Source: Streptomyces roseoverticillatus
GTDB lineage: Bacteria > Actinomycetota > Actinomycetes > Streptomycetales > Streptomycetaceae
Direction of reading: 5' to 3'
DNA length: 64,000 nucleotides
Assembly: GCF_000719265.1 (NCBI RefSeq)
Contig: NZ_JOFL01000019.1
Span: forward strand, 62,001-126,000
Shown: positions 46,503-56,287 of the stretch, piece after piece
Position numbering within the stretch: the stretch's first letter is position 1
How the letters are laid out: every line of letters starts with the position of its first letter
The notes under the pieces: model-generated
What the model was told of the DNA's origin: nothing
The model's input: only the letters and a program-made list of their open reading frames with translations
Databases searched by the model: none
Made by a program: the position numbers and the translations under genes

Positions 46503-46678
46503 CCCTGCCGCAGGCAGAGAACCCCCGCCGCCGCGACGGATACACAGGTGCGCGGCACCCATGGCCCGGCCCGGTGGACAGCGGCCCCGCCCCTCTGCCG
46601 CAGGCAGGAAATCCCGCCGCGACGGCGCCAAGCCCCCGCGGCGCGACCCGGCGGATTCACAGGTGCACGGCACCCATG
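46503..46678. repeat. Imperfect direct repeat with hairpins
   Basis: Two copies (about 46503-46563 and 46591-46678) each contain CTGCCGCAGGCAG, a short hairpin, and further on CACAGGTGCRCGGCACCCATG. The second copy carries extra bases in the middle. It fills the space between converging genes. Confidence 0.6.
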
Positions 46679-46708
46679 ACCAGCCACGACCGACCGCAGG
46701 TCACCCCG

Positions 46709-47530
46709 TCACCCGCCGTCACCCCCGTCACCCGCCTCCCCGCCCTCCCCCGCCGCCATCGGAGATGACGGCGGCGGCGCCGTGGGGGCTTTCCGGCCTG
46801 CCCGTTCGACCTTTTCCACCTGCGCCGCCACCAGGTCCGGCGGGATTTCGACGTTCTCGGGGTCGCCGAGGCTCGTGGCGAAGAACATGGCGAGCGTCGC
46901 TCCGGACCGGACGACCGTGATCAGGCTCGGCGCCCGTTCCGCCGCGTTCTCCAGGCGGTAGGCGACGGCCTCGTCGCCCAGCCGCGGCGCGGCGAGGGTC
47001 CGCACGGCGCGGAACTCCTGCGGTTCGCCCTCGCCCGTGAGCATGGCGAAGCCGCCCGCGCAGCGATCCGCCGCGGAGCGCAGCCCGCGGAGCGTGGCGG
47101 CGGCGCCGTCGCCGCGGTAGGCGGAGACGCGGATCATGCCCATGAGGCCCTGGAAGTCGAGGTCCTCGCCGGCCTTGGCGAAGGTGTTGACGACGGACGC
47201 GGCCGGCGCGGGCCGCGGCTGGGAGCCGAGGGCGTCGACGAGCGGCCGGCAGGCGGCGGCGTCCGTACCGGGCCGCCCGAGGCCCGCCGCGCTGCTGCCG
47301 GCGCGTTCGATCTGGAAGCCGGGGACCTCACGGGCCCCGAGCTCCACGTGCCGCAGCTGGGCGGGGCTCAGTATCCGCACGGCATTGCGCGTGCCTTTGG
47401 CCTCGCCCCGGGAGCCGCCGCGGTTCCCTCCGCCGCCGGGACCGCCGTTCCCGCCACCACTGCCGCTGCCGCCGCATCCGGCGGTCAGCCCGAGGGCCAC
47501 GACCGCGGAGACCGCCACCATCGCCTTCAC
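46709..47530 (-). CDS. Lipoprotein, unknown function
   Basis: A 273-residue predicted lipoprotein. The signal peptide (VAVSAVVALGLTAGC) ends in lipobox LTAGC with Cys19, followed by a Gly/Ser/Asn-rich spacer to about residue 45. The folded part (about 50-240) has alternating helices and strands, with a cysteine pair near CRPLVDALG and DRCAGGF. The tail is Pro/Ser/Gly/Glu-rich. GTG 47530 is used; an ATG at 47521 is nearly equivalent. The promoter region is shared with the divergent glycosyltransferase. Confidence 0.7.
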   Translation of the reverse strand: MKAMVAVSAVVALGLTAGCGGSGSGGGNGGPGGGGNRGGSRGEAKGTRNAVRILSPAQLRHVELGAREVPGFQIERAGSSAAGLGRPGTDAAACRPLVDALGSQPRPAPAASVVNTFAKAGEDLDFQGLMGMIRVSAYRGDGAAATLRGLRSAADRCAGGFAMLTGEGEPQEFRAVRTLAAPRLGDEAVAYRLENAAERAPSLITVVRSGATLAMFFATSLGDPENVEIPPDLVAAQVEKVERAGRKAPTAPPPSSPMAAGEGGEAGDGGDGG

Positions 47531-47618
47531 AGGCCCAGGGTCCCAGCGCCCACCGGGTCCGTGCCCGCGCCACGCTGGGCCACACGGTTACCCTCTGGAC
47601 TGCCGTTCGACGCACGGC

Positions 47619-47649
47619 TTGACAGGGGCTTCACGGCTGCCCCTACAGT
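47619..47649 (+). promoter_or_regulatory. Candidate promoter for glycosyltransferase genes
   Basis: An exact TTGACA (47619-47624) and TACAGT (47644-47649) lie 19 bases apart, 58 bases before the first glycosyltransferase start. The spacing is longer than ideal. Confidence 0.5.
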
Positions 47650-47706
47650 TCGCTCGCCCGAACATAAGAACGCACCGCCCCCGGAGGGAGGACCGCCCGC
47701 ACGCCC

Positions 47707-49872
47707 ATGAAGATCGCGTTCCTGATCCACAACGCCTACGGCATCGGCGGCACCATCCGCGCGACCGGCAACCTCGCGAGCGCCCTCGCCGCCCGCCACG
47801 ACGTCGAGCTCGTCTCCGTCTACCGCAGCGCGGACGCCCCGAAGCTCCCCGCCGGCCGCCGCGTCCGCCTCACGTCGCTGATCGACATCCGCAAGGACGC
47901 GCCGGGCTCGGAGACGGACAACGAGCTGCAGCAGCAGCCCAGCGCGCTCCTCCCGGCCCGCGAGCGCGACGTGAAGGCCTTCACCCGCCTCGCCGACCTG
48001 CGCGTCGCCCAGTACCTGGAGGCCACGGACGCGGACGTCGTCGTGGCCACCCGCCCCGGCCTCCTCGTGCACCTCACCCGCCTCGCCACGGAGCGCACGT
48101 ACGTGCGCATCGGCCAGGAACACCTCATCTACGACGGCCACCACCCGGAGGTCCGCGCCGCCCAGGACGCCGCGATCCCGCTCCTGGACGCCCTCACCAC
48201 CGTCTCCGAGGCCGACGCGGCCACGCACCGCGCAAAGCTGCCGGAGGCCCGTACGCACATCGCGGCGCTGCCCAACGGCGTCTCGGCCGCCGCCGTCGAG
48301 CCCTCCGAGGGTTCCGCCAAGCTCGTCGTGGCCGCCGGCCGCCTCATCCCCGTCAAGCGCTACGGGCTGCTGGTCGACGCCTTCGCCGAGGTCGTCGCCG
48401 AGCGCCCCGACTGGCGCCTGCGCATCTACGGCCGCGGCCCCGAGCGGACCGCCCTGCGCGAGCGGATCGACGCGCTCGGCCTGGGCGAGAACATCGCGCT
48501 CATGGGCCCGCACTCGCCCATCGAGACGGAGTGGGCCAAGGGCTCGATCGCCGCCGTGACCTCCGACTTCGAGTCCTTCGGCATGACCATCGTCGAGGCC
48601 ATGCACTGCGGCGTGCCGGTCGTCGCCACCGACTGCCCCCAGGGGCCGCGCGAGATCATCGAGGACGGCGTGGACGGCCTGCTCGTCCGCCCCGGAGACG
48701 CCGGCGCGATCGCCGAGGGCCTCCTGAAGCTCATCGACGACGAGGAGCTGCGCCGCTCCATGGGCCGCGCCGCCCGCGCCTCCGCGCAGCGCTACGCCCC
48801 CGCGCAGATCGCCGAACGGTTCGAGCAGATCGTGCGCGAGGTGCGGCCGGAGCTCCTGCCGGAGCGGGTGGACAAGGCCGCGGCGCCCACGCCGGCACCC
48901 GCTTCCGCCGCCCTGCGCCGCACCGCGGCCCGCCTCGTACGGCCACTGCGCCGCAAGGCGACCAAGGCCCTCCGCCCGGCCCGGCCCGCGGCCGTCCCGG
49001 AAGAACCCGCACCCCTGAAGCCGCTGCGCCCCCGCGCCTCCGCCCGCGCCACGGCCGACGGCGGCCTCGCCGTGCGGCTGCCCCGCGCGGGCGTCACGGG
49101 CGAGCGGCTGACGCTCACGGCCCGCCTGCGCGGCACCGACGGCACCGGCGAGGGCGAGCGCATCGAGCTCCCCCTCACCCGCCCCGCGACCGGCAAGGGC
49201 GCGCTCACCGCCGTCCTCGACCGGGCCGCCACCCCGCTCGCCGAGGGCCGCTGGGACTTCTTCGCCGAGCGCGCCGACGACGGCAAGCGTGCCCGCGTCG
49301 CCGCCGACCTCGTCGAACAGGCCCGCCTGCTGACCCTGCCCCTGGGCCTCGACGCCGACGGCCACGTCACGGCGTGGGTGCCCTACGTCACCGCCGCCGG
49401 CTCGCTGACCCTGCGCACCTGGCGCCGCCCCGCCCACGCCGAACTCGACGCGATCACCGTCGGCGAGGCCTCCCTCACCGTGACCGCCACCGTGCACGGC
49501 ACCGCAGCGCCGCTCACGCCCGCCTCGCGCCTCGTCCTCGTCTCACCCGAGGACAGCTCGTACGACGTGGACGTGCCGCTCACCGCCCTCGGCCCGCGGC
49601 AGCTGCGCTGCACCGTCCCGTACGACCTGCTCTTCGCCCGCCGCGGCACCGCACACGACGTTTGGCGCATCGCGCTGCGCCCCGCGCCCGCGGAACCGCA
49701 CGTCCCGATCGGGCGTCTCACGGGCGACGGCGTCGACCGCAAACGCACCGACGTCCACCCGGCGCGGACCCTCGGACACCCCGTGCGCGGCACCGTCGCC
49801 GTGCGCCCCGTCTTCGACCCGGAGAACGATCTCACCCTTGACGTGAACGATGTGACTCAAGCCACAATGTAA
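47707..49872 (+). CDS. GT4 glycosyltransferase with C-terminal unknown domain (copy 1)
   Basis: A 721-residue protein starting at ATG 47707. The N-terminal 370 residues are a GT-B fold, family GT4: glycine-rich AYGIGGTIR at 10-18, AAGRLIPVKRY (209-219), GRGPERTAL, and the donor-site E-x7-E pair E289/E297 in ESFGMTIVEA. A basic linker (LRRTAARLVRPLRRKATKAL, about 406-425) could touch membrane phospholipid. The last 290 residues are beta-rich with no known family and are shared with the next gene. A retaining sugar transfer to a cell-surface polymer is plausible; acceptor and sugar are unknown. Confidence 0.82.
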   Translation: MKIAFLIHNAYGIGGTIRATGNLASALAARHDVELVSVYRSADAPKLPAGRRVRLTSLIDIRKDAPGSETDNELQQQPSALLPARERDVKAFTRLADLRVAQYLEATDADVVVATRPGLLVHLTRLATERTYVRIGQEHLIYDGHHPEVRAAQDAAIPLLDALTTVSEADAATHRAKLPEARTHIAALPNGVSAAAVEPSEGSAKLVVAAGRLIPVKRYGLLVDAFAEVVAERPDWRLRIYGRGPERTALRERIDALGLGENIALMGPHSPIETEWAKGSIAAVTSDFESFGMTIVEAMHCGVPVVATDCPQGPREIIEDGVDGLLVRPGDAGAIAEGLLKLIDDEELRRSMGRAARASAQRYAPAQIAERFEQIVREVRPELLPERVDKAAAPTPAPASAALRRTAARLVRPLRRKATKALRPARPAAVPEEPAPLKPLRPRASARATADGGLAVRLPRAGVTGERLTLTARLRGTDGTGEGERIELPLTRPATGKGALTAVLDRAATPLAEGRWDFFAERADDGKRARVAADLVEQARLLTLPLGLDADGHVTAWVPYVTAAGSLTLRTWRRPAHAELDAITVGEASLTVTATVHGTAAPLTPASRLVLVSPEDSSYDVDVPLTALGPRQLRCTVPYDLLFARRGTAHDVWRIALRPAPAEPHVPIGRLTGDGVDRKRTDVHPARTLGHPVRGTVAVRPVFDPENDLTLDVNDVTQATM

Positions 49873-50019
49873 CCTGCACAGGCAACCGAAATCCCTCCCA
49901 ACGGTCTTAACCGACGGATCGGACCGGACCAGCGAGGCGTCCGGCCGAGGGGAGACCCGTACACCCAGGCCAGGGGGAAGGACGGACGCGCCGCCCGCTC
50001 GCGCCGCGCACACACCGCC

Positions 50020-52164
50020 ATGAAGATCTCTTTCCTTTTGCAGAACGCCTACGGCATCGGCGGCACGATCCGCTCCACCTTCAACGTCGCCGGCGCGCTC
50101 GCCGCCCGGCACGACGTGGAGATCGTGTCGATCCACAGGACGGGTGGCACGCCCAAGCTCCCCCTGCACCGCAAGGTGAAGCTGGTCCACCTGATCGACA
50201 CCCGTGCCGAGACCGGCGCCGACCGGGACAACCCCCTGCTGGAGCAGGACAGCGCCCACATCCCGTCCGTCGAGGCCAAGGGCGCCCACTTCAGCGCCCT
50301 GACCGACAAGCGCGTCGCCGAGCACCTCGCCCGCACCGACGCCGACGTCGTCATCGCCACCCGCCCCGGCCTCGTCATGTACCTGGCCGAGTTCGGGCAG
50401 GACCGCTACCTGCGGATCGGCCAGGAGCACCGGATCTACGGCACCCACGAGCCGAACATCCGCGCCGCCCAGGACCTCGCCATCCCGCACCTGGACGCCC
50501 ACACCTCCGTCTCCGACGCCGACGCCGCGACCCACCGCGAGCAGTTCCCGGACGTCAAGACCAAGCTCATCGCGCTGCCCAACGGCGTCCCCGCCTCCGA
50601 GGTCGAGCCCTCCGACGGCAACGCCAAGCTCGTCGTCGCCGCCGGCCGCCTCATCCCCGTCAAGCGCTACGACCTCCTCGTCAAGGCCTGGGCCACCGTC
50701 GCCGCCACCCGCCCCGACTGGCGCTTGCGCATCTACGGCCGCGGCCCCCAGCAGGCCAAGCTCCGCGAGCAGATCGACCAGCTCGGCCTCGCCGGCCACA
50801 TCACCCTCATGGGCGCCCACTCCCCCATCGAGACCGAGTGGGCCAAGGGCTCGATCGCCGCCGTCACCTCCCGCGAGGAGTCCTTCGGCATGACGATCGT
50901 GGAGGCCATGAACTGCGGCGTCCCCGTCGTCGCCACCGACTGCCCGCACGGCCCCGGCGAGATCATCAAGGACGGCCACGACGGCCTCCTCGTCACCAAC
51001 CTCGACAGCGACGCCATCGCCAAGGGCCTCCTCAAGCTCATCGAGGACGACGAGCTGCGGCACACCATGGGCAAGAACGCCCTCGTCTCCGCCGAGCGCT
51101 ACCACCCCGACGCCATCGCCCGCCGCTACGAGGAGCTCATCGAGAGCCTCGGCGGCGCCCGCGACGGCTCCGCCCCGGCACCCGCCCCCACGGGCTCCGG
51201 TGCGGGGACCGCCGAGCGCAAGCCCGCGCCCGTCCCCCTCTCCAAGATGCTGCGCCGCACCGCCGGCAAGCTGCTGCGCCCGCTGCGCCGCGGCGTCGCC
51301 AAGCCCTCCACCCCTCCGGTGAAGGCCGCGATCAAGGAGATCGTCCGCAAGCCGCTGCGCTGCACCGCCTCCTGCCGCGTCGACGCCGACGGCAACATCC
51401 TCGTCTCGGTCGACCGCAAGGGCCTCTCCGGCGACAAGCTCTCCCTCACGGTCACCCGGCGCAAGGAGGGCAAGCCCGTCAGCGTGCCCCTCACGGCACC
51501 GACCGGCCCCCAGGCCCCCTACACCGCCGTCCTCGACCGCAAGCAGCTCCGCCTGGGCGAGGGCCGCTGGGACCTCCACGTCGTCCGCGGCGACGACGGC
51601 GCCCGCCGCCGCGTCGTCTCCCACCTCGCCGAAGGCCGCGGCCTCGTCGAGCTGGAGCCCCTGCCCGACGCGCCGTTCACCTGGTGGGTGCCCTACCCGA
51701 CGGTCGACGGCTTCCTCGCCCTGCGCGCCTGGAACCGCCCCGTCCACGCCGAGGCCCGCGCCGTCCGCCAGGACGAGACGGCCCTCACCGTCGAAGGCAC
51801 CCTGCACGGCGCCGAGTTCGCCGACGGCACCGAGCCGGTCCTCATCGCCACCCCGCGCGCCGAGACCGCCGACCGGGTGACCGCCGAGGTCACCGCCGTC
51901 GACAGCACGACCTTCCGAGTGACCATCCCCTACGCCGAGCTGCGCCACGCCCGCGGCACGGGCGGGGGGAACGAGGAGAACACCGTCTGGGACCTGGCCC
52001 TGCGCCTGACCCCGGACGGCGAGCCGGTCAAGGTGGCCCGCCTCATCGGCGACATCGTCGACCGCAACAAGACGGACCTGTACCCGAAGGTCGACGGCAT
52101 CAAGCCGTACTTCACGGTCAACAGCGACCTGGCCATCAGCTGCCCGGCGCCCGACGCCACGTGA
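50020..52164 (+). CDS. GT4 glycosyltransferase with C-terminal unknown domain (copy 2)
   Basis: A 714-residue paralogue of the preceding gene, starting at ATG 50020, with the same order: GT4 domain (AYGIGGTIRS, AAGRLIPVKRYDLL, the E-x7-E pair in ESFGMTIVEAMNCG), a basic linker (LRRTAGKLLRPLRRG) and a beta-rich C-terminal domain including DNPLLEQ in the front half and FTWWVPYPTVDGFLALRAW in the back half. The GT halves are much more alike than the C-terminal halves. This fits duplication followed by divergence of the accessory domain. The 147-base gap means it may have its own promoter. Confidence 0.82.
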   Translation: MKISFLLQNAYGIGGTIRSTFNVAGALAARHDVEIVSIHRTGGTPKLPLHRKVKLVHLIDTRAETGADRDNPLLEQDSAHIPSVEAKGAHFSALTDKRVAEHLARTDADVVIATRPGLVMYLAEFGQDRYLRIGQEHRIYGTHEPNIRAAQDLAIPHLDAHTSVSDADAATHREQFPDVKTKLIALPNGVPASEVEPSDGNAKLVVAAGRLIPVKRYDLLVKAWATVAATRPDWRLRIYGRGPQQAKLREQIDQLGLAGHITLMGAHSPIETEWAKGSIAAVTSREESFGMTIVEAMNCGVPVVATDCPHGPGEIIKDGHDGLLVTNLDSDAIAKGLLKLIEDDELRHTMGKNALVSAERYHPDAIARRYEELIESLGGARDGSAPAPAPTGSGAGTAERKPAPVPLSKMLRRTAGKLLRPLRRGVAKPSTPPVKAAIKEIVRKPLRCTASCRVDADGNILVSVDRKGLSGDKLSLTVTRRKEGKPVSVPLTAPTGPQAPYTAVLDRKQLRLGEGRWDLHVVRGDDGARRRVVSHLAEGRGLVELEPLPDAPFTWWVPYPTVDGFLALRAWNRPVHAEARAVRQDETALTVEGTLHGAEFADGTEPVLIATPRAETADRVTAEVTAVDSTTFRVTIPYAELRHARGTGGGNEENTVWDLALRLTPDGEPVKVARLIGDIVDRNKTDLYPKVDGIKPYFTVNSDLAISCPAPDAT

Positions 52165-52185
52165 TGATCTGACGGGACGCCAAAA

Positions 52186-52221
52186 ACGCCGGACGGCTGG
52201 AAAATCCAAGCCGTCCGGCGT
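52186..52221. terminator. Terminator/repeat after the second glycosyltransferase
   Basis: A 13-bp stem ACGCCGGACGGCT (52186-52198) with AGCCGTCCGGCGT (52209-52221), followed by a CCGGGGC-AGA-GCCCCG hairpin (about 52237-52252). It uses the same modules as the repeat at 23344-23410. It lies between converging genes. Confidence 0.8.
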
Positions 52222-52256
52222 CTGAGGACCGTGGGTCCGGGGCAGAGCCCCGATCT

Positions 52257-53111
52257 CTAGCAGCAACCCCCGCCAGGGAGCGACCTCTTGTTCCGCGCGG
52301 CAAGATTCCGCGCGGCCAGCTCGGAGTCGGCCGGATACCCGACCTCCTCCAACGTCAACCCGTGCGGACGCACGACATGCACGGCAGAGTCCCGCACGCC
52401 CGCGGCCAGCACGCGGCCCGGCCAGTCCACCGGCCGGTGCCCGTCGCCGACGAACAGCAGCGCGCCCACCAGCGACCGCACCATGTTGTGGCAGAAGGCG
52501 TCCGCCCGCACGGTCGCCGTGATGACGCCGGAGGCGTCCCGCTCCCAACTCAGCTGCTGCAGCGTGCGGATGGTCGTCGCGCCTTCGCGACGCTTGCAGT
52601 AGGCGGCGAAGTCGTGCTCGCCGATCAGCGCCTTCGAGGCCGCGTTCATGGCATCGACGTCCAACGGCCAGTCGTGCCACAGCACATGACCCCGCAGCAG
52701 CGGGTCGACGCCGCCGTGATGGTCCGTCACCCGGTAGGCGTACCGCCGCCAGATGGCGGAGAAGCGCGCGTTGAACCCGGTCGGCGCTTCGGCGACCTTC
52801 CACACCCGTACGTCGTGGGACAGCCGGCCGGCGAGCCGCCGCAGCAGCTTCTCCTCGTGCTCGGCCCACACCTCGGCCGGCAGGTCGACGTGCGCGACCT
52901 GGCCCCGCGCGTGCACCCCCGCGTCGGTACGGCCCGCGACCGTCAGCTCGTACGTCTCCTTGGACCGCGTCACGGTCCGGATCGCGGCCTCGATCTCACC
53001 CTGCACCGTGCGCTGGCCCTCGCGCTGCTTGGCCCAGCCGGAGAAGTCCTTGCCGTCGTACGACAGGTCCAGCCGCACCCGCACGAAACCGGGTGCCACC
53101 TCGTCACTCAC
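52257..53111 (-). CDS. truA: tRNA pseudouridine synthase A
   Basis: Converts uridines 38-40 of the tRNA anticodon stem to pseudouridine. The 284-residue form starts at GTG 53111. The catalytic aspartate is D63 in [30 protein letters not shown] near the start and the [17 protein letters not shown] segment (about 206-222) are diagnostic. The protein ends in an unusual GGGCC with two terminal cysteines. It follows rplQ beyond a terminator pair, a placement conserved from mycobacteria. Confidence 0.96.
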   Translation of the reverse strand: MSDEVAPGFVRVRLDLSYDGKDFSGWAKQREGQRTVQGEIEAAIRTVTRSKETYELTVAGRTDAGVHARGQVAHVDLPAEVWAEHEEKLLRRLAGRLSHDVRVWKVAEAPTGFNARFSAIWRRYAYRVTDHHGGVDPLLRGHVLWHDWPLDVDAMNAASKALIGEHDFAAYCKRREGATTIRTLQQLSWERDASGVITATVRADAFCHNMVRSLVGALLFVGDGHRPVDWPGRVLAAGVRDSAVHVVRPHGLTLEEVGYPADSELAARNLAARNKRSLPGGGCC

Positions 53112-53136
53112 CGAGAGTTCCTCTCAAGAAATGCGG

Positions 53137-53169
53137 GACGGGCCCGCCCCCCGTGGGAGCGGGCCCGTC
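53137..53169. terminator. Terminator after rplQ
   Basis: GACGGGCCCGC (53137-53147) pairs with GCGGGCCCGTC (53159-53169). A second, bulged stem (about 53188-53217) lies closer to rplQ. Together they mark the end of the alpha operon. Confidence 0.8.
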
Positions 53170-53223
53170 CGGACGGCCCAGGTGGGCCCCTCCTGCGCCG
53201 AAGGCGGCGCCAGGAGGGAGTCG

Positions 53224-53688
53224 TCAGGCGTCCTTCGACTCCTCGGCCGGAGCCTCGGCAGCAGCCTCGGACTCCTTGACCGCACGCTTGGTGGCGGCCT
53301 CGGCCTCGGCGACGGTCGCCTTCTTGGCGATCTCGCCCTCGACGAGCTCGATCACGGCCATCGGGGCGTTGTCGCCACGACGGTTGCCGATCTTGGTGAT
53401 GCGGGTGTAGCCACCCGGACGCTCGGCGAAGCGCGGAGCGATCTCGGTGAAGAGCACGTGCACGATGCCCTTGTCCGTGATCGTCTGCAGCACCTGGCGA
53501 CGGTTGTGGATGTCGCCCTTCTTCGCCTTGGTGATCAGGCGCTCGGCGACCGGACGCAGGCGGCGGGCCTTGGCCTCGGTCGTCGTGATGCGGCCGTGCT
53601 CGAAGAGCGACTTGGCGAGGTTCGCCAGCATCAGCTTCTCGTGCGCGGCACCGCCGCCCAGACGGGCACCCTTGGTGGGACGCGGCAT
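53224..53688 (-). CDS. rplQ: Ribosomal protein L17
   Basis: A large-subunit protein near the exit-tunnel surface. The 154 residues include the core [12 protein letters not shown] start, [20 protein letters not shown] (about 35-54) and [10 protein letters not shown] near 92. An Ala/Glu-rich C-terminal extension (after about 120) is typical of actinobacteria. Last gene of the alpha operon, separated from rpoA by 183 bases that contain a repeat element. Confidence 0.98.
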   Translation of the reverse strand: MPRPTKGARLGGGAAHEKLMLANLAKSLFEHGRITTTEAKARRLRPVAERLITKAKKGDIHNRRQVLQTITDKGIVHVLFTEIAPRFAERPGGYTRITKIGNRRGDNAPMAVIELVEGEIAKKATVAEAEAATKRAVKESEAAAEAPAEESKDA

Positions 53689-53766
53689 GGTGTTTCTCCT
53701 TTAGTCTGCCCCGGCCGTATCAGGTACCGAGGTCAGTATCCGAGCAGGCGGTTGCCTGTCGGAGAT

Positions 53767-53808
53767 CCGGGGCTGCGCCCCGGAGGGTCCGCGCCCCGTA
53801 AGGGGCGC
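53767..53808. repeat. Streptomyces repeat element between rpoA and rplQ
   Basis: Two adjacent hairpins, CCGGGGC-TGC-GCCCCGG (53767-53783) and GCGCCCC-GTAA-GGGGCGC (53791-53808), continue into GGGGAACTGCGCGCCCAGCC. This is the widespread Streptomyces intergenic element, here inside the alpha operon. Confidence 0.75.
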
Positions 53809-53871
53809 GGGGAACTGCGCGCCCAGCCGAAGCCGGGCCGCAGCCAAGATCAGGCCACCAGGCCCGAGCTC

Positions 53872-54894
53872 TTAGTACTGCTCGGTCTCGACGAACCCGG
53901 CATCCGCGTCGTCGTCGGCGCCGAAGGCATCCGCCGCGGCGGTCGGGTCGAATCCGGGCGGGCTGTCCTTGAGGGCCAGGCCCATGCCGGCCAGCTTCGC
54001 CTTGACCTCGTCGATCGACTTCGCACCGAAGTTGCGGATGTCGAGCAGGTCGGCCTCGGAGCGGGCGACGAGCTCACCCACGGAGTGGATGCCCTCGCGC
54101 TTGAGGCAGTTGTAGGACCGAACGGTGAGCTCGAGCTCCTCGATCGGCAGCGCCAGGTCGGCGGCCAGGGCGGCGTCCGTCGGGGACGGGCCCATGTCGA
54201 TGCCCTCGGCGTCGATGTTGAGCTCGCGGGCCAGACCGAACAGCTCGACCAGGGTCTTACCTGCGGACGCCATGGCGTCGCGCGGGCGCATGGCCTGCTT
54301 GGTCTCGACGTCGACGATCAGCTTGTCGAAGTCGGTGCGCTGCTCGACACGGGTCGCCTCGACCTTGTAGGTGACCTTGAGAACCGGCGAGTAGATGGAG
54401 TCGACCGGGATACGGCCGATCTCCTGGCCCACCTGCTTGTTCTGGACGGCGGAGACGTAGCCGCGACCGCGCTCGACGGTCAGCTCCATCTCCAGCTTGC
54501 CCTTGGCGTTCAGGGTCGCCAGGACCAGGTCGGGGTTGTGCACCTCGACACCGGCCGGCGGGGCGATGTCGGCGGCGGTGACCAGACCCGGGCCCTGCTT
54601 GCGCAGGTACATCACGACCGGCTCGTCGTGCTCCGAGGAGACGACCAGCTGCTTGATGTTCAGGATGAGGTCGGTGACGTCCTCCTTGACGCCCGGCACG
54701 GTGGTGAACTCGTGCAGGACACCGTCGATGCGGATGGACGTGACCGCCGCACCCGGGATCGAGGAGAGGAGCGTACGACGCAGGGAGTTGCCGAGGGTGT
54801 AGCCAAAGCCCGGCTCGAGCGGCTCGATCACGAACCGCGAGCGGAACTCGTCGACGACCTCTTCGGTCAGCGAGGGACGCTGAGCGATCAGCAT
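53872..54894 (-). CDS. rpoA: RNA polymerase alpha subunit
   Basis: A 340-residue subunit that dimerises to start RNA polymerase assembly and contacts upstream DNA and activators. The N-terminal assembly domain covers about 1-232 ([20 protein letters not shown] at 25-44), a flexible linker follows, and the C-terminal domain runs from about 250 to 315 ([20 protein letters not shown], then [18 protein letters not shown]). An acidic tail ends the protein. It follows rpsK directly; rpsD, which separates them in many bacteria, is absent here as in other Streptomyces. Confidence 0.98.
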   Translation of the reverse strand: MLIAQRPSLTEEVVDEFRSRFVIEPLEPGFGYTLGNSLRRTLLSSIPGAAVTSIRIDGVLHEFTTVPGVKEDVTDLILNIKQLVVSSEHDEPVVMYLRKQGPGLVTAADIAPPAGVEVHNPDLVLATLNAKGKLEMELTVERGRGYVSAVQNKQVGQEIGRIPVDSIYSPVLKVTYKVEATRVEQRTDFDKLIVDVETKQAMRPRDAMASAGKTLVELFGLARELNIDAEGIDMGPSPTDAALAADLALPIEELELTVRSYNCLKREGIHSVGELVARSEADLLDIRNFGAKSIDEVKAKLAGMGLALKDSPPGFDPTAAADAFGADDDADAGFVETEQY

Positions 54895-55041
54895 GCGATG
54901 AATCCTTCAGTCATGGGCACCCACTATTTGATGCCCTGAGGTACTACAAGGGTACGGGCGATACGGCCCCGAGGAGCCGTACCGCCCGTGTGCCGTACGA
55001 AGCGGCGCGATGATGATCAGCGGGCCTCGCGGCCCGACGGA

Positions 55042-55446
55042 TCAGACGCGGCGACGCTTCGGGGGACGGCAGCCGTTGTGCGGCGTCGGGGTGACGTCCT
55101 GGATGGAGCCGACCTCGAGACCGGTCGCCTGGAGCGAACGGATGGCGGTCTCACGACCGGAGCCCGGGCCCTTGACGAAGACGTCAACCTTGCGCATGCC
55201 GTGCTCCTGCGCGCGACGGGCGGCCGACTCGGCAGCCATCTGCGCGGCGAACGGGGTGGACTTGCGCGAGCCCTTGAAGCCGACGTGGCCGGCGGAGGCC
55301 CAGGAGATCACGTTGCCCGTGGGGTCGGTGATCGAAACGATGGTGTTGTTGAACGTGCTCTTGATGTGCGCGTGGCCGTGAGCGACGTTCTTCTTTTCCT
55401 TGCGGCGCACCTTCTTGGCAGCGCCCTGACGACCCTTGGGGGGCAT
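55042..55446 (-). CDS. rpsK: Ribosomal protein S11
   Basis: A small-subunit platform protein of 134 residues. [20 protein letters not shown] (about 27-46) and the C-terminal [10 protein letters not shown] are universal. In the alpha operon between rpsM and rpoA. A small hairpin (55512-55527) lies in the 105-base gap to rpsM. Confidence 0.98.
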   Translation of the reverse strand: MPPKGRQGAAKKVRRKEKKNVAHGHAHIKSTFNNTIVSITDPTGNVISWASAGHVGFKGSRKSTPFAAQMAAESAARRAQEHGMRKVDVFVKGPGSGRETAIRSLQATGLEVGSIQDVTPTPHNGCRPPKRRRV

Positions 55447-55551
55447 GTCTTACTCCTGAATGGAGGGAGGTGGTCGGTCCTACAGCGAAGACCGCTGGAT
55501 TGCGGGGGTTCCGGGGGAAGACCCCCGAATACCCGCGGCGTCCGCTGCGGA

Positions 55552-55932
55552 CTACTTCTTGCCCGGCTTCTTCTTGCCGGCGATGGCGCGACGCGGGCCC
55601 TTGCGGGTACGGGCGTTCGTGCTGGTGCGCTGACCGTGAACGGGCAGGCCACGGCGGTGACGCAGACCCTGGTAGCAGCCGATCTCGACCTTGCGGCGGA
55701 TGTCGGCCTGGATCTCGCGACGGAGGTCACCCTCGGTCTTGAGGTTGGCGTCCACGTACTCGCGGATCTTGACCAGGTCCTCTTCGGGAAGGTCACGAAC
55801 GCGGGTGTTCGGGTTCACACCGGTGGCGGCGAGAGTCGCCTGCGACTGGGTGCGGCCGATACCGAAGACGTAGGTGAGTGCAACCTCCACGCGCTTGTCG
55901 CGCGGGATGTCAACACCGGAAACGCGTGCCAT
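55552..55932 (-). CDS. rpsM: Ribosomal protein S13
   Basis: A small-subunit head protein of 126 residues that bridges to the large subunit and contacts P-site t[43 protein letters not shown] (about 90-109) and the basic KKPGKK tail are as expected. First of the S13-S11-alpha group after rpmJ. Confidence 0.98.
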   Translation of the reverse strand: MARVSGVDIPRDKRVEVALTYVFGIGRTQSQATLAATGVNPNTRVRDLPEEDLVKIREYVDANLKTEGDLRREIQADIRRKVEIGCYQGLRHRRGLPVHGQRTSTNARTRKGPRRAIAGKKKPGKK

Positions 55933-56114
55933 TCAATGGCTCCAGATGTTCTCGGGGGTCTGACACAGAACCGATCCCGGCCGCCGTACTAGGTACGTTC
56001 CGGGTCCCCGGCCCCCGCCGGAGGTGTCGCCGGTGATCGAACACCGGACGGGCTCTGCGTATGTACGTTTTTTGCTCGCGTCGCGCGAAGAAACTGCGGA
56101 GTGCAGGTTCTGCG

Positions 56115-56228
56115 TCAGCCCTGGCGCTGCTTGTGGCGCAGGTTGTCGCAGATGACCATGACCCGGCCGTGGCGGCGGATCACCTTGCACTTGTCGCAGA
56201 TCTTCTTGACGCTCGGCTTGACCTTCAT
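56115..56228 (-). CDS. rpmJ: Ribosomal protein L36 (zinc-binding form)
   Basis: A 37-residue protein, the smallest of the large subunit. [20 protein letters not shown] is followed by [17 protein letters not shown]. Zinc ligands C11, C14, C27 and H32 are all present, so this is the zinc-containing (C+) version that cells replace with a C- paralogue when zinc is scarce. It lies between infA and rpsM. Confidence 0.97.
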   Translation of the reverse strand: MKVKPSVKKICDKCKVIRRHGRVMVICDNLRHKQRQG

Positions 56229-56287
56229 GGGTGTGAGGTTCTCCGGGTCAGTGCCGTCACCCCACGGACATGGGGCGTCGACAAGAT

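Noticed and set aside
49543..52869. 1108-codon minus-strand frame over the second glycosyltransferase
   Set aside because: The plus strand holds a clear GT4 protein with its active-site motif; the minus frame is repetitive Gly/Asp/Val/Ala.
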